From Acidipropionibacterium timonense (lineage in GTDB: Bacteria > Actinomycetota > Actinomycetes > Propionibacteriales > Propionibacteriaceae), in contig NZ_LR027558.1 of assembly GCF_900605005.1 (NCBI RefSeq), positions 1,374,263-1,421,242 on the forward strand: DNA of 46,980 bases. The letters are read 5' to 3'. The notes beneath the pieces are model-generated. The model had not been told where the DNA came from. It was given only the letters and a program-made list of their open reading frames with translations, and did not search any database. Both the position numbers and the translations under genes were made by a program. Below are positions 18,464 to 27,500 of the stretch, one piece after another; position 1 is the stretch's first letter, and every line of letters begins with the position of its first letter.

Positions 18464-18657
18464 TAGAATCCTGCCCGGTGTGTCGACGAGCCCACGGCTG
18501 GTCCACACCCGAACGGGCCCCCGGGCCCACGGAAGAACGAGGCCCTGACGGGCCTGCACGAGACCGGACCCCGCCGGGGTCCGCCCACCGACAGGACCCG
18601 CACGGGCCCGCACGAGAACAGGGCCTTGACGGGCCCACGCATGAAGAGGCCACGACA
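18464..18657 (+). promoter_or_regulatory. -10 element and repetitive structured leader of the DEAD-box helicase
   Basis: TAGAAT (18464-18469) is a good -10. The next ~180 nt are unusual. They carry a perfect 8-bp hairpin with a 3-nt loop (CGGACCCC 18565-18572 / GGGGTCCG 18576-18583), a GGGCCC-CC-GGGCCC dyad (18515-18528), and imperfect repeats built on ACGGGCC(T/C)(G/A)CACGAGA (near 18547, 18601 and 18628). GAAGAGG at 18643-18649 is a Shine-Dalgarno-like sequence 8 nt before a CTG (18658). Either this is the 5' leader or it encodes a low-complexity N-terminus read from GTG 18478. Confidence 0.45.
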
Positions 18658-20415
18658 CTGACCAGCGACACCCTCACCATTCCCACGACCTTCGCGGACC
18701 TCGGCGTCCGCGACGACATCTGCCAGGCGCTCGAGGGGGTGGGCATCGTCTCGCCCTTCCCCATCCAGGCCATGAGCATCCCGATCTCCGTCCAGGGCAC
18801 CGACCTCATCGGCCAGGCCCGCACCGGCACCGGCAAGACCCTCGCGTTCGGCATCACCATCCTCCAGCGCATCACCCTGCCGGGCGATCCGGGCTGGGAC
18901 GACCTGGCCGGGCAGGGCAAGCCCCAGGCCCTCGTCATGTGCCCGACCCGCGAGCTGGCCCTCCAGGTGTCCCGCGACATCGCCACGGCCGCGACCGTGC
19001 GCGGTGCCCGCGTCCTCACCGTCTACGGCGGCGTCGGCTACGAGCCGCAGATCGACGCCCTCAAGGCCGGGGTCGACGTCGTCGTCGGCACCCCGGGCCG
19101 CCTCCTCGACCTCGTCCACCGCAAGGACCTCGACCTGTCGTGGGCACGCATCGTCGTGCTCGACGAGGCCGACGAGATGCTCGATCTCGGCTTCCTGCCC
19201 GACGTCGAGAACCTTCTGGGACACTGCCCGGCCGGACGCCAGACGATGCTCTTCTCGGCCACTATGCCGGCTGCGATCATGGCTCTGGCCAGGGCGAACC
19301 TCGACCACCCGGTGCACATCCGGGCCGAGGGGGCCGACTCCCAGGCGACCGTTCCCGAGACCACCCAGTTCGTCTACCAGGCCCATCCGCTCGACAAGAT
19401 CGAGATCATCGGGCGGGTGCTCCAGTCGCGTGACGTCGAGAAGGTCATCATCTTCTGCCGCACCAAGCGGTCCTGCCAGCGCCTGGCCGACGACCTCGTC
19501 GACCGCGGCTTCAAGGCCAGGGCGCTCCACGGCGACCTCACCCAGGTGGCCCGGGAGAAGGCCCTCAAGAAGTTCCGCACCGGCGACGCCACCGTCCTCG
19601 TGGCCACCGACGTCGCGGCCCGCGGCATCGACGTCACCGGCGTCTCCCACGTCATCAACCATGAGTGCCCCGAGGACGAGAAGACGTACGTGCACCGCAT
19701 CGGCCGCACCGGCCGCGCCGGGGCCAAGGGCGTCGCCGTCACCCTCGTCGACTGGGCCGACGTCACCCGGTGGAAGGTCATCAACAAGGCCCTCGACCTC
19801 GATTTCCCCGAGCCCGTCGAGACCTACTCCACCTCGCCCCACCTCTACACCGATCTTGACATCCCCGAGGGCACGAGGGGTTCGGTGCCCGGCGCCGAGC
19901 CGAGCGCGCACCGCAAGCACGAGGACGACGAGGACCGCAAGGGACGCCGCCGTCACAAGCACGACGAGGCCGAGGAGGGCGGCCACAAGCGCCACAAGAA
20001 GTCCCGCGAGGACGCCGACAAGCCGCGACGCCGTCGCACCCGTCGCCGCAACGGCGAGGTCGTCCGCTCGGCCGAGGAGGGGGTCGACGCCGTCGAGCCG
20101 GTGACCGCCGCGGCTCCGGTCGCCGACACCCCGGCCGCCGCACCGGAGGACACTCGGATCGAGGACGACTCGCAGAAGCGCGAGTCGGACAAGCCGAAGC
20201 GTCGTCGTCGCGCCTCCGCCAAGCGAGCCTCGACCGCCCAACCGGTCCCGGCCGCCGACCAGGTCGCGATCCCGGAGCCCGAACCGGTCGCGACCCAGGA
20301 GCCCGCCAGCGAGCCCGAGCCCGCCCCGTCGACGCGCTCGATCGACCCCGACTCCCGCGGGACGACCGCCCAGCAGCGTCGTCAGCGTCGGGCCAGGCGT
20401 CCCCGGACCCTCTGA
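18478..20415 (+). CDS. DEAD-box RNA helicase (RhlE/DeaD type); start uncertain
   Basis: This is an ATP-dependent RNA helicase for RNA or ribosome remodelling. The Q-motif region TFADLGV...PFPIQ, ARTGTGKT, PTRELALQV, GTPGR, VLDEADEMLDLGF, LFSATMP, TDVAARGID and HRIGRTGRAG are all present and intact. A C-terminal tail of about 170 residues is highly basic (KGRRRHKH, RRRTRRR) and then Ala/Pro/Glu-rich, as in other actinobacterial helicases that bind RNA through such tails. The only conventional in-frame start before the Q motif is GTG 18478, 8 nt after a -10 box. The first 60 codons, however, have relaxed third positions unlike the rest. A CTG at 18658 with GAAGAGG 8 nt upstream is an alternative. 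Confidence 0.9.
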   Translation: MCRRAHGWSTPERAPGPTEERGPDGPARDRTPPGSAHRQDPHGPAREQGLDGPTHEEATTLTSDTLTIPTTFADLGVRDDICQALEGVGIVSPFPIQAMSIPISVQGTDLIGQARTGTGKTLAFGITILQRITLPGDPGWDDLAGQGKPQALVMCPTRELALQVSRDIATAATVRGARVLTVYGGVGYEPQIDALKAGVDVVVGTPGRLLDLVHRKDLDLSWARIVVLDEADEMLDLGFLPDVENLLGHCPAGRQTMLFSATMPAAIMALARANLDHPVHIRAEGADSQATVPETTQFVYQAHPLDKIEIIGRVLQSRDVEKVIIFCRTKRSCQRLADDLVDRGFKARALHGDLTQVAREKALKKFRTGDATVLVATDVAARGIDVTGVSHVINHECPEDEKTYVHRIGRTGRAGAKGVAVTLVDWADVTRWKVINKALDLDFPEPVETYSTSPHLYTDLDIPEGTRGSVPGAEPSAHRKHEDDEDRKGRRRHKHDEAEEGGHKRHKKSREDADKPRRRRTRRRNGEVVRSAEEGVDAVEPVTAAAPVADTPAAAPEDTRIEDDSQKRESDKPKRRRRASAKRASTAQPVPAADQVAIPEPEPVATQEPASEPEPAPSTRSIDPDSRGTTAQQRRQRRARRPRTL

Positions 20416-20454
20416 GCCACACCAAGGAACTCCAGAAGAGCTCGCGAGGAGCTC

Positions 20455-20497
20455 ACGAGGAAGCGGCCGCGCCCCTGGGGCACGGCCGCTTCCTCGT
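20455..20497. terminator. Strong bidirectional terminator between helicase and trpS
   Basis: ACGAGGAAGCGGCCG (20455-20469) pairs perfectly with CGGCCGCTTCCTCGT (20483-20497), a 15-bp stem. The 13-nt loop can fold further (GCCCCTGGGGC). It lies between two convergent genes and can serve both. Confidence 0.85.
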
Positions 20498-20513
20498 CAC
20501 GGAGCCGAGGCCG

Positions 20514-21620
20514 TCAGTAGATCATCCGCATGGCCTCGCGCACCTCGTGCAGGGTCTGGTCGGCGACCGCACCAGCCCGCTCGTTGCCCTCCCGCAGCAC
20601 CTGCCGCAGGTATCCCTCGTCGGCCGCGACCTCGGCCCGCCGGGCGCGCATCGGGGCGAAGTACTCGTTGAGGGAGGCGGTGAGGCGCTTCTTGAGGGTG
20701 CCGGACCCGCCGTCACCGATCTCCTCGGCGATGAGGGCCGGATCGGCCACCTCGCCGTCCTGCCCACGCTCGCACAGGGCGGTGAGGAGGAGGAGGTTCG
20801 AGACCTCCGGGCGGTTCTGCGGGTCGTAGGTGATGTGCCGCTCGGCGTCGGTCTTCGCCTTCCTGATGAGCTTGGCCGTCTCGTCGGCGCTCATCCCGAT
20901 CTCGATGGTGTTGCCACGCGACTTGCTCATCTTCGTGCCGTCCAGACCCAGCACGTGCGGGGTCGCCGAGAGCAGGGCCTCGGGCTCGGGGAAGACCGGG
21001 TGCTCGGGATCGACGCGGCCGTAGCGCTCGTCGAACCGGCGGGCGATGACGCGGGTCTGCTCGATGTGCGGCAGCTGGTCGGTGCCGACCGGCACGACGT
21101 TGGCCTTGCAGAAGAGGATGTCGGCGGCCTGGTGCACCGGGAAGGTGAGCATGAGCCCCGACATCGGCCGGTCGGAGGTGGCCAGCTCGTCCTTGACGGT
21201 GGGGTTGCGACGCAGCTCCGCGTCGGTCACCAGGGACAGGAAGGGCAGCATGAGCTGGTTGAGTCCGGGCAGGGCCGAGTGGGTGAAGATCGTCGTGCGC
21301 GCCGGGTCGATGCCGATGGCCAGGTAGTCGGCCATGGCCGACATGACGTTGTCCTGGAGCTCCCCGACGCCGTCCCGGTCGTAGATGACCTGGTAGTCGG
21401 CGATGACGAGGTACGAGTCGAGGCCCAGGTTCTGCAGGCGTACCCGGTTGGCCAGGGACCCGAAGTAGTGACCGATGTGGAGCTTGCCGGTGGGGCGGTC
21501 GCCGGTGAGCAGGCGCCACCGCTGCGGATGCACCGCCAGATCGGCCTCCACCTTGTCGCTGCGCTGCTGGGAGCGGGCGACGGTGGCCTCGTTGGACCCG
21601 GTCTCGTCGGGGTTCGTCAT
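20514..21620 (-). CDS. trpS: Tryptophanyl-tRNA synthetase
   Basis: This class Ic enzyme charges tRNA-Trp. The 368-residue protein carries the HIGH motif in KLHIGHYFGSL (about residue 46) and KMSKS in GLDGTKMSKSRGNT. A ~30-residue N-terminal extension precedes the Rossmann fold. The sequence RPTGKLHIGHYFGSLANR marks the subfamily that I believe includes the auxiliary, indolmycin-resistant TrpRS1 of Streptomyces; that link is inference. The ATG follows GAGGAAGGA with good spacing. A short ORF with two consecutive Trp codons lies just upstream and very likely controls expression. It is the only trpS in this window; whether the genome has a second copy is unknown. Confidence 0.95.
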   Translation of the reverse strand: MTNPDETGSNEATVARSQQRSDKVEADLAVHPQRWRLLTGDRPTGKLHIGHYFGSLANRVRLQNLGLDSYLVIADYQVIYDRDGVGELQDNVMSAMADYLAIGIDPARTTIFTHSALPGLNQLMLPFLSLVTDAELRRNPTVKDELATSDRPMSGLMLTFPVHQAADILFCKANVVPVGTDQLPHIEQTRVIARRFDERYGRVDPEHPVFPEPEALLSATPHVLGLDGTKMSKSRGNTIEIGMSADETAKLIRKAKTDAERHITYDPQNRPEVSNLLLLTALCERGQDGEVADPALIAEEIGDGGSGTLKKRLTASLNEYFAPMRARRAEVAADEGYLRQVLREGNERAGAVADQTLHEVREAMRMIY

Positions 21621-21628
21621 GATGTCCT

Positions 21629-21656
21629 TCCTCGCCGCCGAGGCCGACGACGAGGA
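21629..21656 (-). promoter_or_regulatory. Hairpin sequestering the trpS ribosome-binding site
   Basis: On the minus strand TCCTCGTCG (21648-21656) can pair with CGGCGAGGA (21629-21637), nine pairs with one G-U, burying the GAGGAAGGA ribosome-binding site of trpS. Another small stem, ACCGCC/GGCGGT, lies just upstream. This is a plausible OFF structure for control by the upstream leader peptide. Confidence 0.45.
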
Positions 21657-21688
21657 TCACCGCCGGTCCGGGCGGTCACCTCATGGAA

Positions 21689-21766
21689 TCAGGGCCGCAC
21701 GGTGCGGCGCCACCAGTCCAGCCGCGTGCTGCGGCAGGAGGACGCGGTGGCGTCGGCGGTCGTCAT
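21689..21766 (-). CDS. trpL: Trp-rich leader peptide upstream of trpS (attenuator)
   Basis: This 25-codon ORF starts with ATG at 21766 and ends with TGA at 21689-21691, 68 nt before trpS. It ends LDWWRRTVRP, with tandem TGG TGG codons (21710-21715). The tail resembles the E. coli TrpL end GWWRTS. Ribosome stalling at Trp codons when charged tRNA-Trp is scarce would favour downstream refolding. A GCCGCAC/GTGCGGC stem overlaps the codons after WW, and a hairpin that hides the trpS ribosome-binding site follows. Ribosome-mediated attenuation of a TrpRS gene is known in Streptomyces. A TATCAT -10 ends 7 nt before the ATG, so the leader itself looks leaderless. No terminator T-run is visible, so the final step could be translational. 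Confidence 0.7.
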   Translation of the reverse strand: MTTADATASSCRSTRLDWWRRTVRP

Positions 21767-21773
21767 GGCGCCG

Positions 21774-21779
21774 ATGATA
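21774..21779 (-). promoter_or_regulatory. -10 element of the trpL-trpS promoter
   Basis: On the minus strand TATCAT is separated by 7 nt from the leader-peptide ATG at 21766. It lies between the antiporter stop (21786) and the leader, so trpL-trpS can be transcribed independently of the antiporter gene. Confidence 0.5.
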
Positions 21780-21785
21780 GCAGCG

Positions 21786-23519
21786 TCAGTCGGCCGCCTC
21801 CTTCTCGATCCGTTCCATCTGGATCTCGTAGTCGTCGAGCACCCGTTGCGCCTTCGCCAGGGACTCGGACGAGAACTCCCCCATCCGGCGTTCGGCGGCC
21901 ATGGCCTGACGCTGCGCGGCGAGCTGTGCCTGCCGCAGGCGCCTCATCTGGGGGCCGAGGTCGGCCGCCGGCCCCGTGGCGCCCCTTCCCAGGGCAGTGG
22001 CCCGCCTCGACCGCTCGTCGAGGCGCTTGCGGAAGACCTCCTCGACCTTCGGGTCGACGCCGCCCCGGGCGACCTCCTCCTCGAGGCTGGTGCGGGCGAC
22101 GTCGGTGAGGCGTCCCATGAGGGTGACGAGCTCGTCGGCCTCGTGGTCGTCGGCCTCCTCGTCGGCGGGTGGACGCAGCGCCCGCACGACGGCAGGAAGG
22201 GCGAATCCCTGGGGCAGGAGGGTGGCCAGGGCGACGACGAAGGCGACGAGGACGAGGGGGTCATGGACGTCGTCGGAGGACAGGGTCTGGACTCCGGCGA
22301 TGGTGACGACCCCCCGCATCCCCGCCAGGGACAGGACGACCGAGTCCCGCCAGCCGAGCGCCTCGTCACGTTGGGCGGTGATGTCGAAGCGCGCCTTCTG
22401 CAGGCGCCTGCGGCCCTGCCGCAGCCGGGCGACGAGGCGGTCGTCGAGGGCGGACTCGGGGATCGCGTCGAACTGCTCGAACCGTTCCTCCATGCGGTCC
22501 TGTCGTTGCTCACGGATCCTGGCCGAGTGCCTCATCGAGGCCAGCACGAGCGGCATGTAGGCGAAACGCACGGTGATGAGGGCCACGGTCACCGCCAGGC
22601 CGACGAGGATCACCCGGGGCAGGTCGGCGGCGACGTTGCGCAGCACCGGCGGCAGGAGGTAGCCCATGACGAGGAAGACGCCGTTCTCGGCGATCATCGT
22701 GAAGGACTCCCAGTTGGCGGCCTCGGCGCGACGGCGTGACGCCGGCAACCGCGCGATCCCGTGGTTGCCGACGACCATGCCGGTGCAGACCACGGCGACC
22801 ACCCCGGAGGCGTCGATGGCTTCGGCGGCCAGGAACGACACGAACGGGGTGACAAGGGCCAGGGCGGTGTCGAGGACGGCGTCGCCGGCCCGGGACCGCA
22901 CCTTCACCGCGGCCAGGGCGACGAGGTCCCCGACGAGGACCGCCCCGAGGACGGCCCAGACGAAGCTGCCGACGACGCCGATCCCGCTCACCTGACCACC
23001 GTCGACGAGGGACAGCGCGGTGGACAGCAGCACGAGGGCGGTGGCGTCGTTGACCAGCCCCTCCCCCTCGAGGATGGTGACGACCCGTGACGGCAGGCCG
23101 AGCCGCTTGCCCAGGCTCGTCGCCGCGACGGCGTCAGGTGGGGCGACGACGGCACCCAGCGCGACCGCCAGGGCCAGCGGCACCGTCGGCATCATCGCCT
23201 TGACGACGCCGGCCGCCACGGCCGCCGAGACGAGCACAAGGACGACTGCCAAGGAGGAGATGACCGTGAGATTGCGTCGGAAGTCGACGAAGGGAACCTT
23301 GCGGGAGGCCGCGTAGAGCAGCGGTGGCAGGACGAGTTCGAGGATGACCTCCGGGTCGAGGACGATCGTCGGTGCCCCCGGGATGAACGCCGCACCGACC
23401 CCGGCCAGGACGAGCAGCAGGGGCGCGGCCACTCCCAGTCGCGCCGAGAATCCCGAGACGACGCCGATGATGACCATCGCCAGGATCACCAGGCCGATGA
23501 TTCCTTCCAGACCGCCCAT
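21786..23519 (-). CDS. Na+/H+ antiporter, CPA1 family
   Basis: This integral membrane cation/proton antiporter (577 residues) has about twelve hydrophobic segments in the first 400 residues, starting GLVILAMVIIGVVSG. CPA1 features include VVAPPDAVAATSLGKRLGLP and EGEGLVNDATALVL, where the Asn-Asp pair is typical of electroneutral CPA1 exchangers. The C-terminal ~190 residues are soluble, charged and helical (REQRQDRMEERFEQF, RRLRQAQLAAQRQ), likely a regulatory coiled domain. The frame is open to a GTG at 23549, but the ATG at 23519 is preferred because the first membrane helix begins right after it. Neither start has a clear ribosome-binding site. It lies downstream of the PHP gene and upstream of trpL. 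Confidence 0.88.
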   Translation of the reverse strand: MGGLEGIIGLVILAMVIIGVVSGFSARLGVAAPLLLVLAGVGAAFIPGAPTIVLDPEVILELVLPPLLYAASRKVPFVDFRRNLTVISSLAVVLVLVSAAVAAGVVKAMMPTVPLALAVALGAVVAPPDAVAATSLGKRLGLPSRVVTILEGEGLVNDATALVLLSTALSLVDGGQVSGIGVVGSFVWAVLGAVLVGDLVALAAVKVRSRAGDAVLDTALALVTPFVSFLAAEAIDASGVVAVVCTGMVVGNHGIARLPASRRRAEAANWESFTMIAENGVFLVMGYLLPPVLRNVAADLPRVILVGLAVTVALITVRFAYMPLVLASMRHSARIREQRQDRMEERFEQFDAIPESALDDRLVARLRQGRRRLQKARFDITAQRDEALGWRDSVVLSLAGMRGVVTIAGVQTLSSDDVHDPLVLVAFVVALATLLPQGFALPAVVRALRPPADEEADDHEADELVTLMGRLTDVARTSLEEEVARGGVDPKVEEVFRKRLDERSRRATALGRGATGPAADLGPQMRRLRQAQLAAQRQAMAAERRMGEFSSESLAKAQRVLDDYEIQMERIEKEAAD

Positions 23520-23591
23520 GGGACGAGAATCCCATGCCGAGCCGTCCACGGTCGAGCCGATGTCTCACCCGTCGGGCAGGCGTCGCACCAT

Positions 23592-23629
23592 CAGCCCCAC
23601 CCTGCCATGGCAGCCCCACCCTGCCATGG
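23592..23629. repeat. Perfect tandem duplication of 19 bp
   Basis: The unit CAGCCCCACCCTGCCATGG occurs twice back to back (23592-23610, 23611-23629) in the gap between the PHP and antiporter genes. Each copy carries a TGCCATGG half that forms small palindromes. It could be replication slippage or a protein-binding site; there is no evidence for a function. Confidence 0.8.
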
Positions 23630-23651
23630 CACCACGGGGCGGCGGCCGCGG

Positions 23652-24506
23652 TCAGCGCAGGAGGACGCCCCCGCGCATCTGGATGCGCGTGCAGATCTCC
23701 CGGTAGGCCGTCTCCCGGGTGGTGTTGCACCCCAGGTCGTGACCCCTCTTGCCGGTGCCGTGGTAGTCGCTCGACCCGGTACGGATGAGTCCGAGGCGCC
23801 CACCGAGGTCGAAGAGTAGTCGGCGGGCCTGCGGGGTGTGGTCGTTGTGGTCGACCTCGATGCCCTCCAGGCCGCGGTCGACGAGTTCGGCGAGGACCTC
23901 CGCGGTGAGCACCCGGTCGGCGCCGCGCCCCCACGGGTGGGCCAGGACGGGCACGCCGCCGGCCTCGCGCACGAGGTCGATGCCCCGGTGCAGGTCGATG
24001 GAGTAGCGGCGTACATAGCCGGGTCGCCCGTGCGAGAGCCACTTCTCGAAGGCCTCGTCGCGGTCGGCGACATAGCCCTTGGCGACCATGACGTCGGCCA
24101 CGTGCGGGCGCCCCACGCTCGAGGCGCTGCGGGCGATCGTCATGACCTCCCTGGGGGTGACGGGCATGCCCTCGGCCGTGAGCCGGTCACAGATCCGTTG
24201 CAGTCGACCCTGCCGGGAGGCCCGGGTCCGGGCGAGTTCCGCGTCCAGATCCGGGTCGTCCATCCGGCAGCCGTACCCGAGTAGGTGCACGTCGACGTCG
24301 ACCTGCCGACAGGTGATCTCGATGCCCGGCAGCACCCGCACACCGAACCGTTGGCCGGCGGCGGCGGCCTCGGCGACACCGTCGAAGGTGTCGTGGTCGG
24401 TCAGCGAGATCACCCCCAGCCCGACGGTCGAGGCCTTCATGACGAGCCGGGTCGGCGAATCCGTCCCGTCGGAGACCGTCGAATGGGTGTGCAGGTCGAT
24501 CCGCAT
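23652..24506 (-). CDS. PHP-domain phosphoesterase
   Basis: This metal-dependent PHP-family phosphoesterase has 284 residues. Metal ligands are visible in order: IDLHTHSTVSDG (residues 3-14), SLTDHDTFDGV, GIEIT, VHLLGYG, LAHPWGRG, EVDHND and GSSDYHGT near the end. Close relatives include the YciV/RNase AM group, which removes nucleotides from short RNA 5' ends or hydrolyses nucleoside 3',5'-bisphosphates; the exact substrate here is not known. The ATG lies one base after the TGA of the glutamate dehydrogenase gene with GGGAG in the dehydrogenase end, so the two are co-translated. Confidence 0.85.
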   Translation of the reverse strand: MRIDLHTHSTVSDGTDSPTRLVMKASTVGLGVISLTDHDTFDGVAEAAAAGQRFGVRVLPGIEITCRQVDVDVHLLGYGCRMDDPDLDAELARTRASRQGRLQRICDRLTAEGMPVTPREVMTIARSASSVGRPHVADVMVAKGYVADRDEAFEKWLSHGRPGYVRRYSIDLHRGIDLVREAGGVPVLAHPWGRGADRVLTAEVLAELVDRGLEGIEVDHNDHTPQARRLLFDLGGRLGLIRTGSSDYHGTGKRGHDLGCNTTRETAYREICTRIQMRGGVLLR

Positions 24507-24507
24507 C

Positions 24508-27500
24508 TCAACTCCCTACCGACGCCCGCAACCTCCGGACGACCATGACCAGTTCCGCAAGCCCCGGGGCTGCCGAGACCTCGTCGGCGAGGGTGTCGAC
24601 GCCGATGAGGACATTGTCCTCCCCTTCGGCCAGCGCCGTGCGGGTCGCGGCACCAAGACATCCCAGAAGATCGTGACGAAGTCCGGCACGCACCTGGCTC
24701 TCGGCCGGGCTGCCCTGCGGAAGGGCCTCGACCGCACGGGTGAGGGCGTCCAGATGGACCCGACGCGCCAGCCGCAGGAAGGTCGCGGCGACGTCGTCCA
24801 GGTCGTGCCCACTGGTCCGTGAGATGTCGACGACGTCGAGCAGCACCGAGGTCCACGAGCGCGCCGAGATGGTCCTCGCGACCCGCTCGGGGACCTCACT
24901 GGCCTCCAGCTCGGTGCGCCGAGCCGTGACGTCGGCGCCGTCGTCGCCGAGCATCGTCTCGAGGTTCGTCACGACCCGCTCGATGCCGGGGGCGAAGTCC
25001 TCGACCGTGCGGGCGATGTCGCGGGTGCCACCGTGGTTGAGCAACCAGCGCGTGGCGTCCTTGACGATGTCACGCAGGTCGAACCGCACCTCGGCGCCGA
25101 GTTTCGGCGGCAGGCCACACCGCGAGACCGTCGTCTCCACCTGGCCCATGGCGAAGATCGACCGGGCAGCCACCTGGGCGCGGATGACCTGGGCGATGTC
25201 GGCCCCGGTCGCGGCGTGCAGACGGTGGAAGGCGGTGATGCCCTGGGAGTCGACGAAGCGGTTGACCGCCTCCGTCGTGATGATCTCCCGATGCAGGCGG
25301 TGCCTCGGCATCGACGCCGCGAAGCGCTCCCGCAGCAGCGGCGGGAAGTACGCGACGAGGCGTTCGGCGACGTACGGGTCCTCGGGCAGGTCGGTGGCCA
25401 GGGCGGCGTCGCACAGGGCGATCTTCGTCCAGGCGAGCAGGGTGCACAGCTCCGGACTGTGCAGGGACTCCCCCGCCGCGGCCCGCCGTGCCATCTCCTC
25501 CTTGGAGGGCATCGTCTCGACGACCCGGTCGAGATGACCGGACTGCTCGAGCTGCTCCATCCACGCCTCGAGCACCGAGTTGAGGGCACCGCCACGACCC
25601 AGCGAGTTCGCCAGGGCGACGTTCTGCGAGGTGTTGTGGCGCAGCACGAGGGCGGCGACGTCGTCGGCCATGCGTGGCAGCAGGGCGTCGCGCTCCTCGA
25701 CCGACAGGCGTCCCGCGGCGACCTCGGCGTCGAGGAGGATCTTGATGTTGACCTCGTGGTCGGAGGTGTCGACGCCGGCCGAGTTGTCGATGAAGTCGGT
25801 GTTGATCCGTCCGCCACCGACGGCGTACTCGATGCGTCCAGCCTGGGTCCAGCCGAGGTTGCCGCCCTCACCGGCACAGCGCGCCCGCACGTGGGTGGCG
25901 TCGATCCGCACCGCGTCGTTGGTCCGGTCGCCGACCTGGTCGTGGGTCTCGGTCGTCGCCTTGACGTAGGTGCCGATGCCGCCGTTCCACAGCAGGTCGA
26001 CCGGGGCGCGCAGGATGGCCGAGATGAGCTCGTCGGGGGTGAGCTGGGTGACGCCGTCCGCCAGGCCGAGCACCTGACGCATCTGGGCGCTCACCGGCAC
26101 CGACTTGGCCGTGCGCGGCCAGACTCCGCCACCGGCGCTGATGAGCTGGGCGTCGTAGTCGCCCCAGCTCGAGCGGGGCAGGTCGAAGAGGCGCTTGCGC
26201 TCGTTCCACGAGATGAGCGGGTCAGGGTTCGGGTCGACGAAGACGTGCCGGTGGTTGAAGGCGCCGACGAGCTTGATGTGCTTGCTCAGGAGCATCCCGT
26301 TGCCGAAGACGTCACCGGACATGTCCCCGATGCCGACGGTGGTGAAGTCATCGGCCGACTCGTCGATGCCCAGATCGGCCAGATGGCGCTTGACCGACTC
26401 CCAGGCGCCACGGGCGGTGATGCCCATGGCCTTGTGGTCGTAGCCGTGCGAGCCGCCGGAGGCGAAGCCGTCACCGAGCCAGAAGCCACGCTCGGCGGAG
26501 ATGGCGTTGGCGGTGTCGGAGAACTTCGCCGTGCCCTTGTCGGCGGCGACGACGAGGTACGGGTCGTCCTCGTCATGGCGCACCACGTGGGCCGGGGCGA
26601 TGACGGCACGGTCGACGATGTTGTCGGTGAGGTCGAGCAGGGAGCCGACGAAGATCCGGTAGCACTCGGTGCCCTCGGCGGCCCATCCGGCACGGTCGGT
26701 CGTCGGGTCGGGAAGCCGCGCGGGCACGAAACCGCCCTTGGCGCCGGCGGGGACGATGACCGAGTTCTTCACCATCTGCGCCTTGACGAGGCCGAGCACC
26801 TCGGTGCGGAAGTCCTCGGGACGGTCGGACCAGCGCAGTCCACCGCGGGCCACGTGGCCGAAGCGCAGGTGGGTACCGGAGACCCGGGGGCTGTTGACGA
26901 AGATCTCGAACCGCGGCCGTGGTGCCGGGGCGACGTCGATGAGGGTCGGGATGACCTTGAAGGCCAGGGCGCGCCGTCCGGGCTGGTAGTGGTTCGTGCG
27001 CACCATGGCCGACAGCACCTGGACCATCATCCGCAGGATCCGGTCCTGGTCGAGGGAGGCGACGGTGTCGAGGCCCGCGATGACCTCGGCGGTCGCCTTC
27101 TCGGCTGCCTCCTGGCGTGCGGTGCCGGCGCGGTCGCCGTCGTCGAAGGCGGTCGGGTCGAACTTCGTCTCGAAGACCGTGACGAGTCCACGGGCCAGGT
27201 CGGGATTGGCGACGAGCGCCCGGGCCATGTACGACTGCGAGAAGCGCACCCCGAGCTGACGCAGGTATCGGGCCATCCCGCGCAGGACGGCGACCTGCTG
27301 CCAGGTCATCCCGGCGGCCACGACGAGACCGCCGAAGGTGTCCGGCTCGCCCCGGCCCAGCCACGACGCCTCGAAGGCGTCGGTGAACCGATGCCGGTCC
27401 TCGGCCGTCCAGTCGCGTCCACCGGCGACGGCCAGGCCGAGGTCGAAGAGCCAGATCTCGCGACCACGCAGGACGATCCGGTGCGGGTGCTCGTCGAGCA

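Noticed and set aside
21621-21785. T-box riboswitch upstream of trpS
   Set aside because: I see no T-box conserved core and no specifier-loop layout; the WW-containing ORF explains the leader better.
20547-22739. 730-codon plus-strand frame across trpS and the antiporter gene
   Set aside because: It spans two well-supported genes and their spacer on the other strand and has no own motifs.
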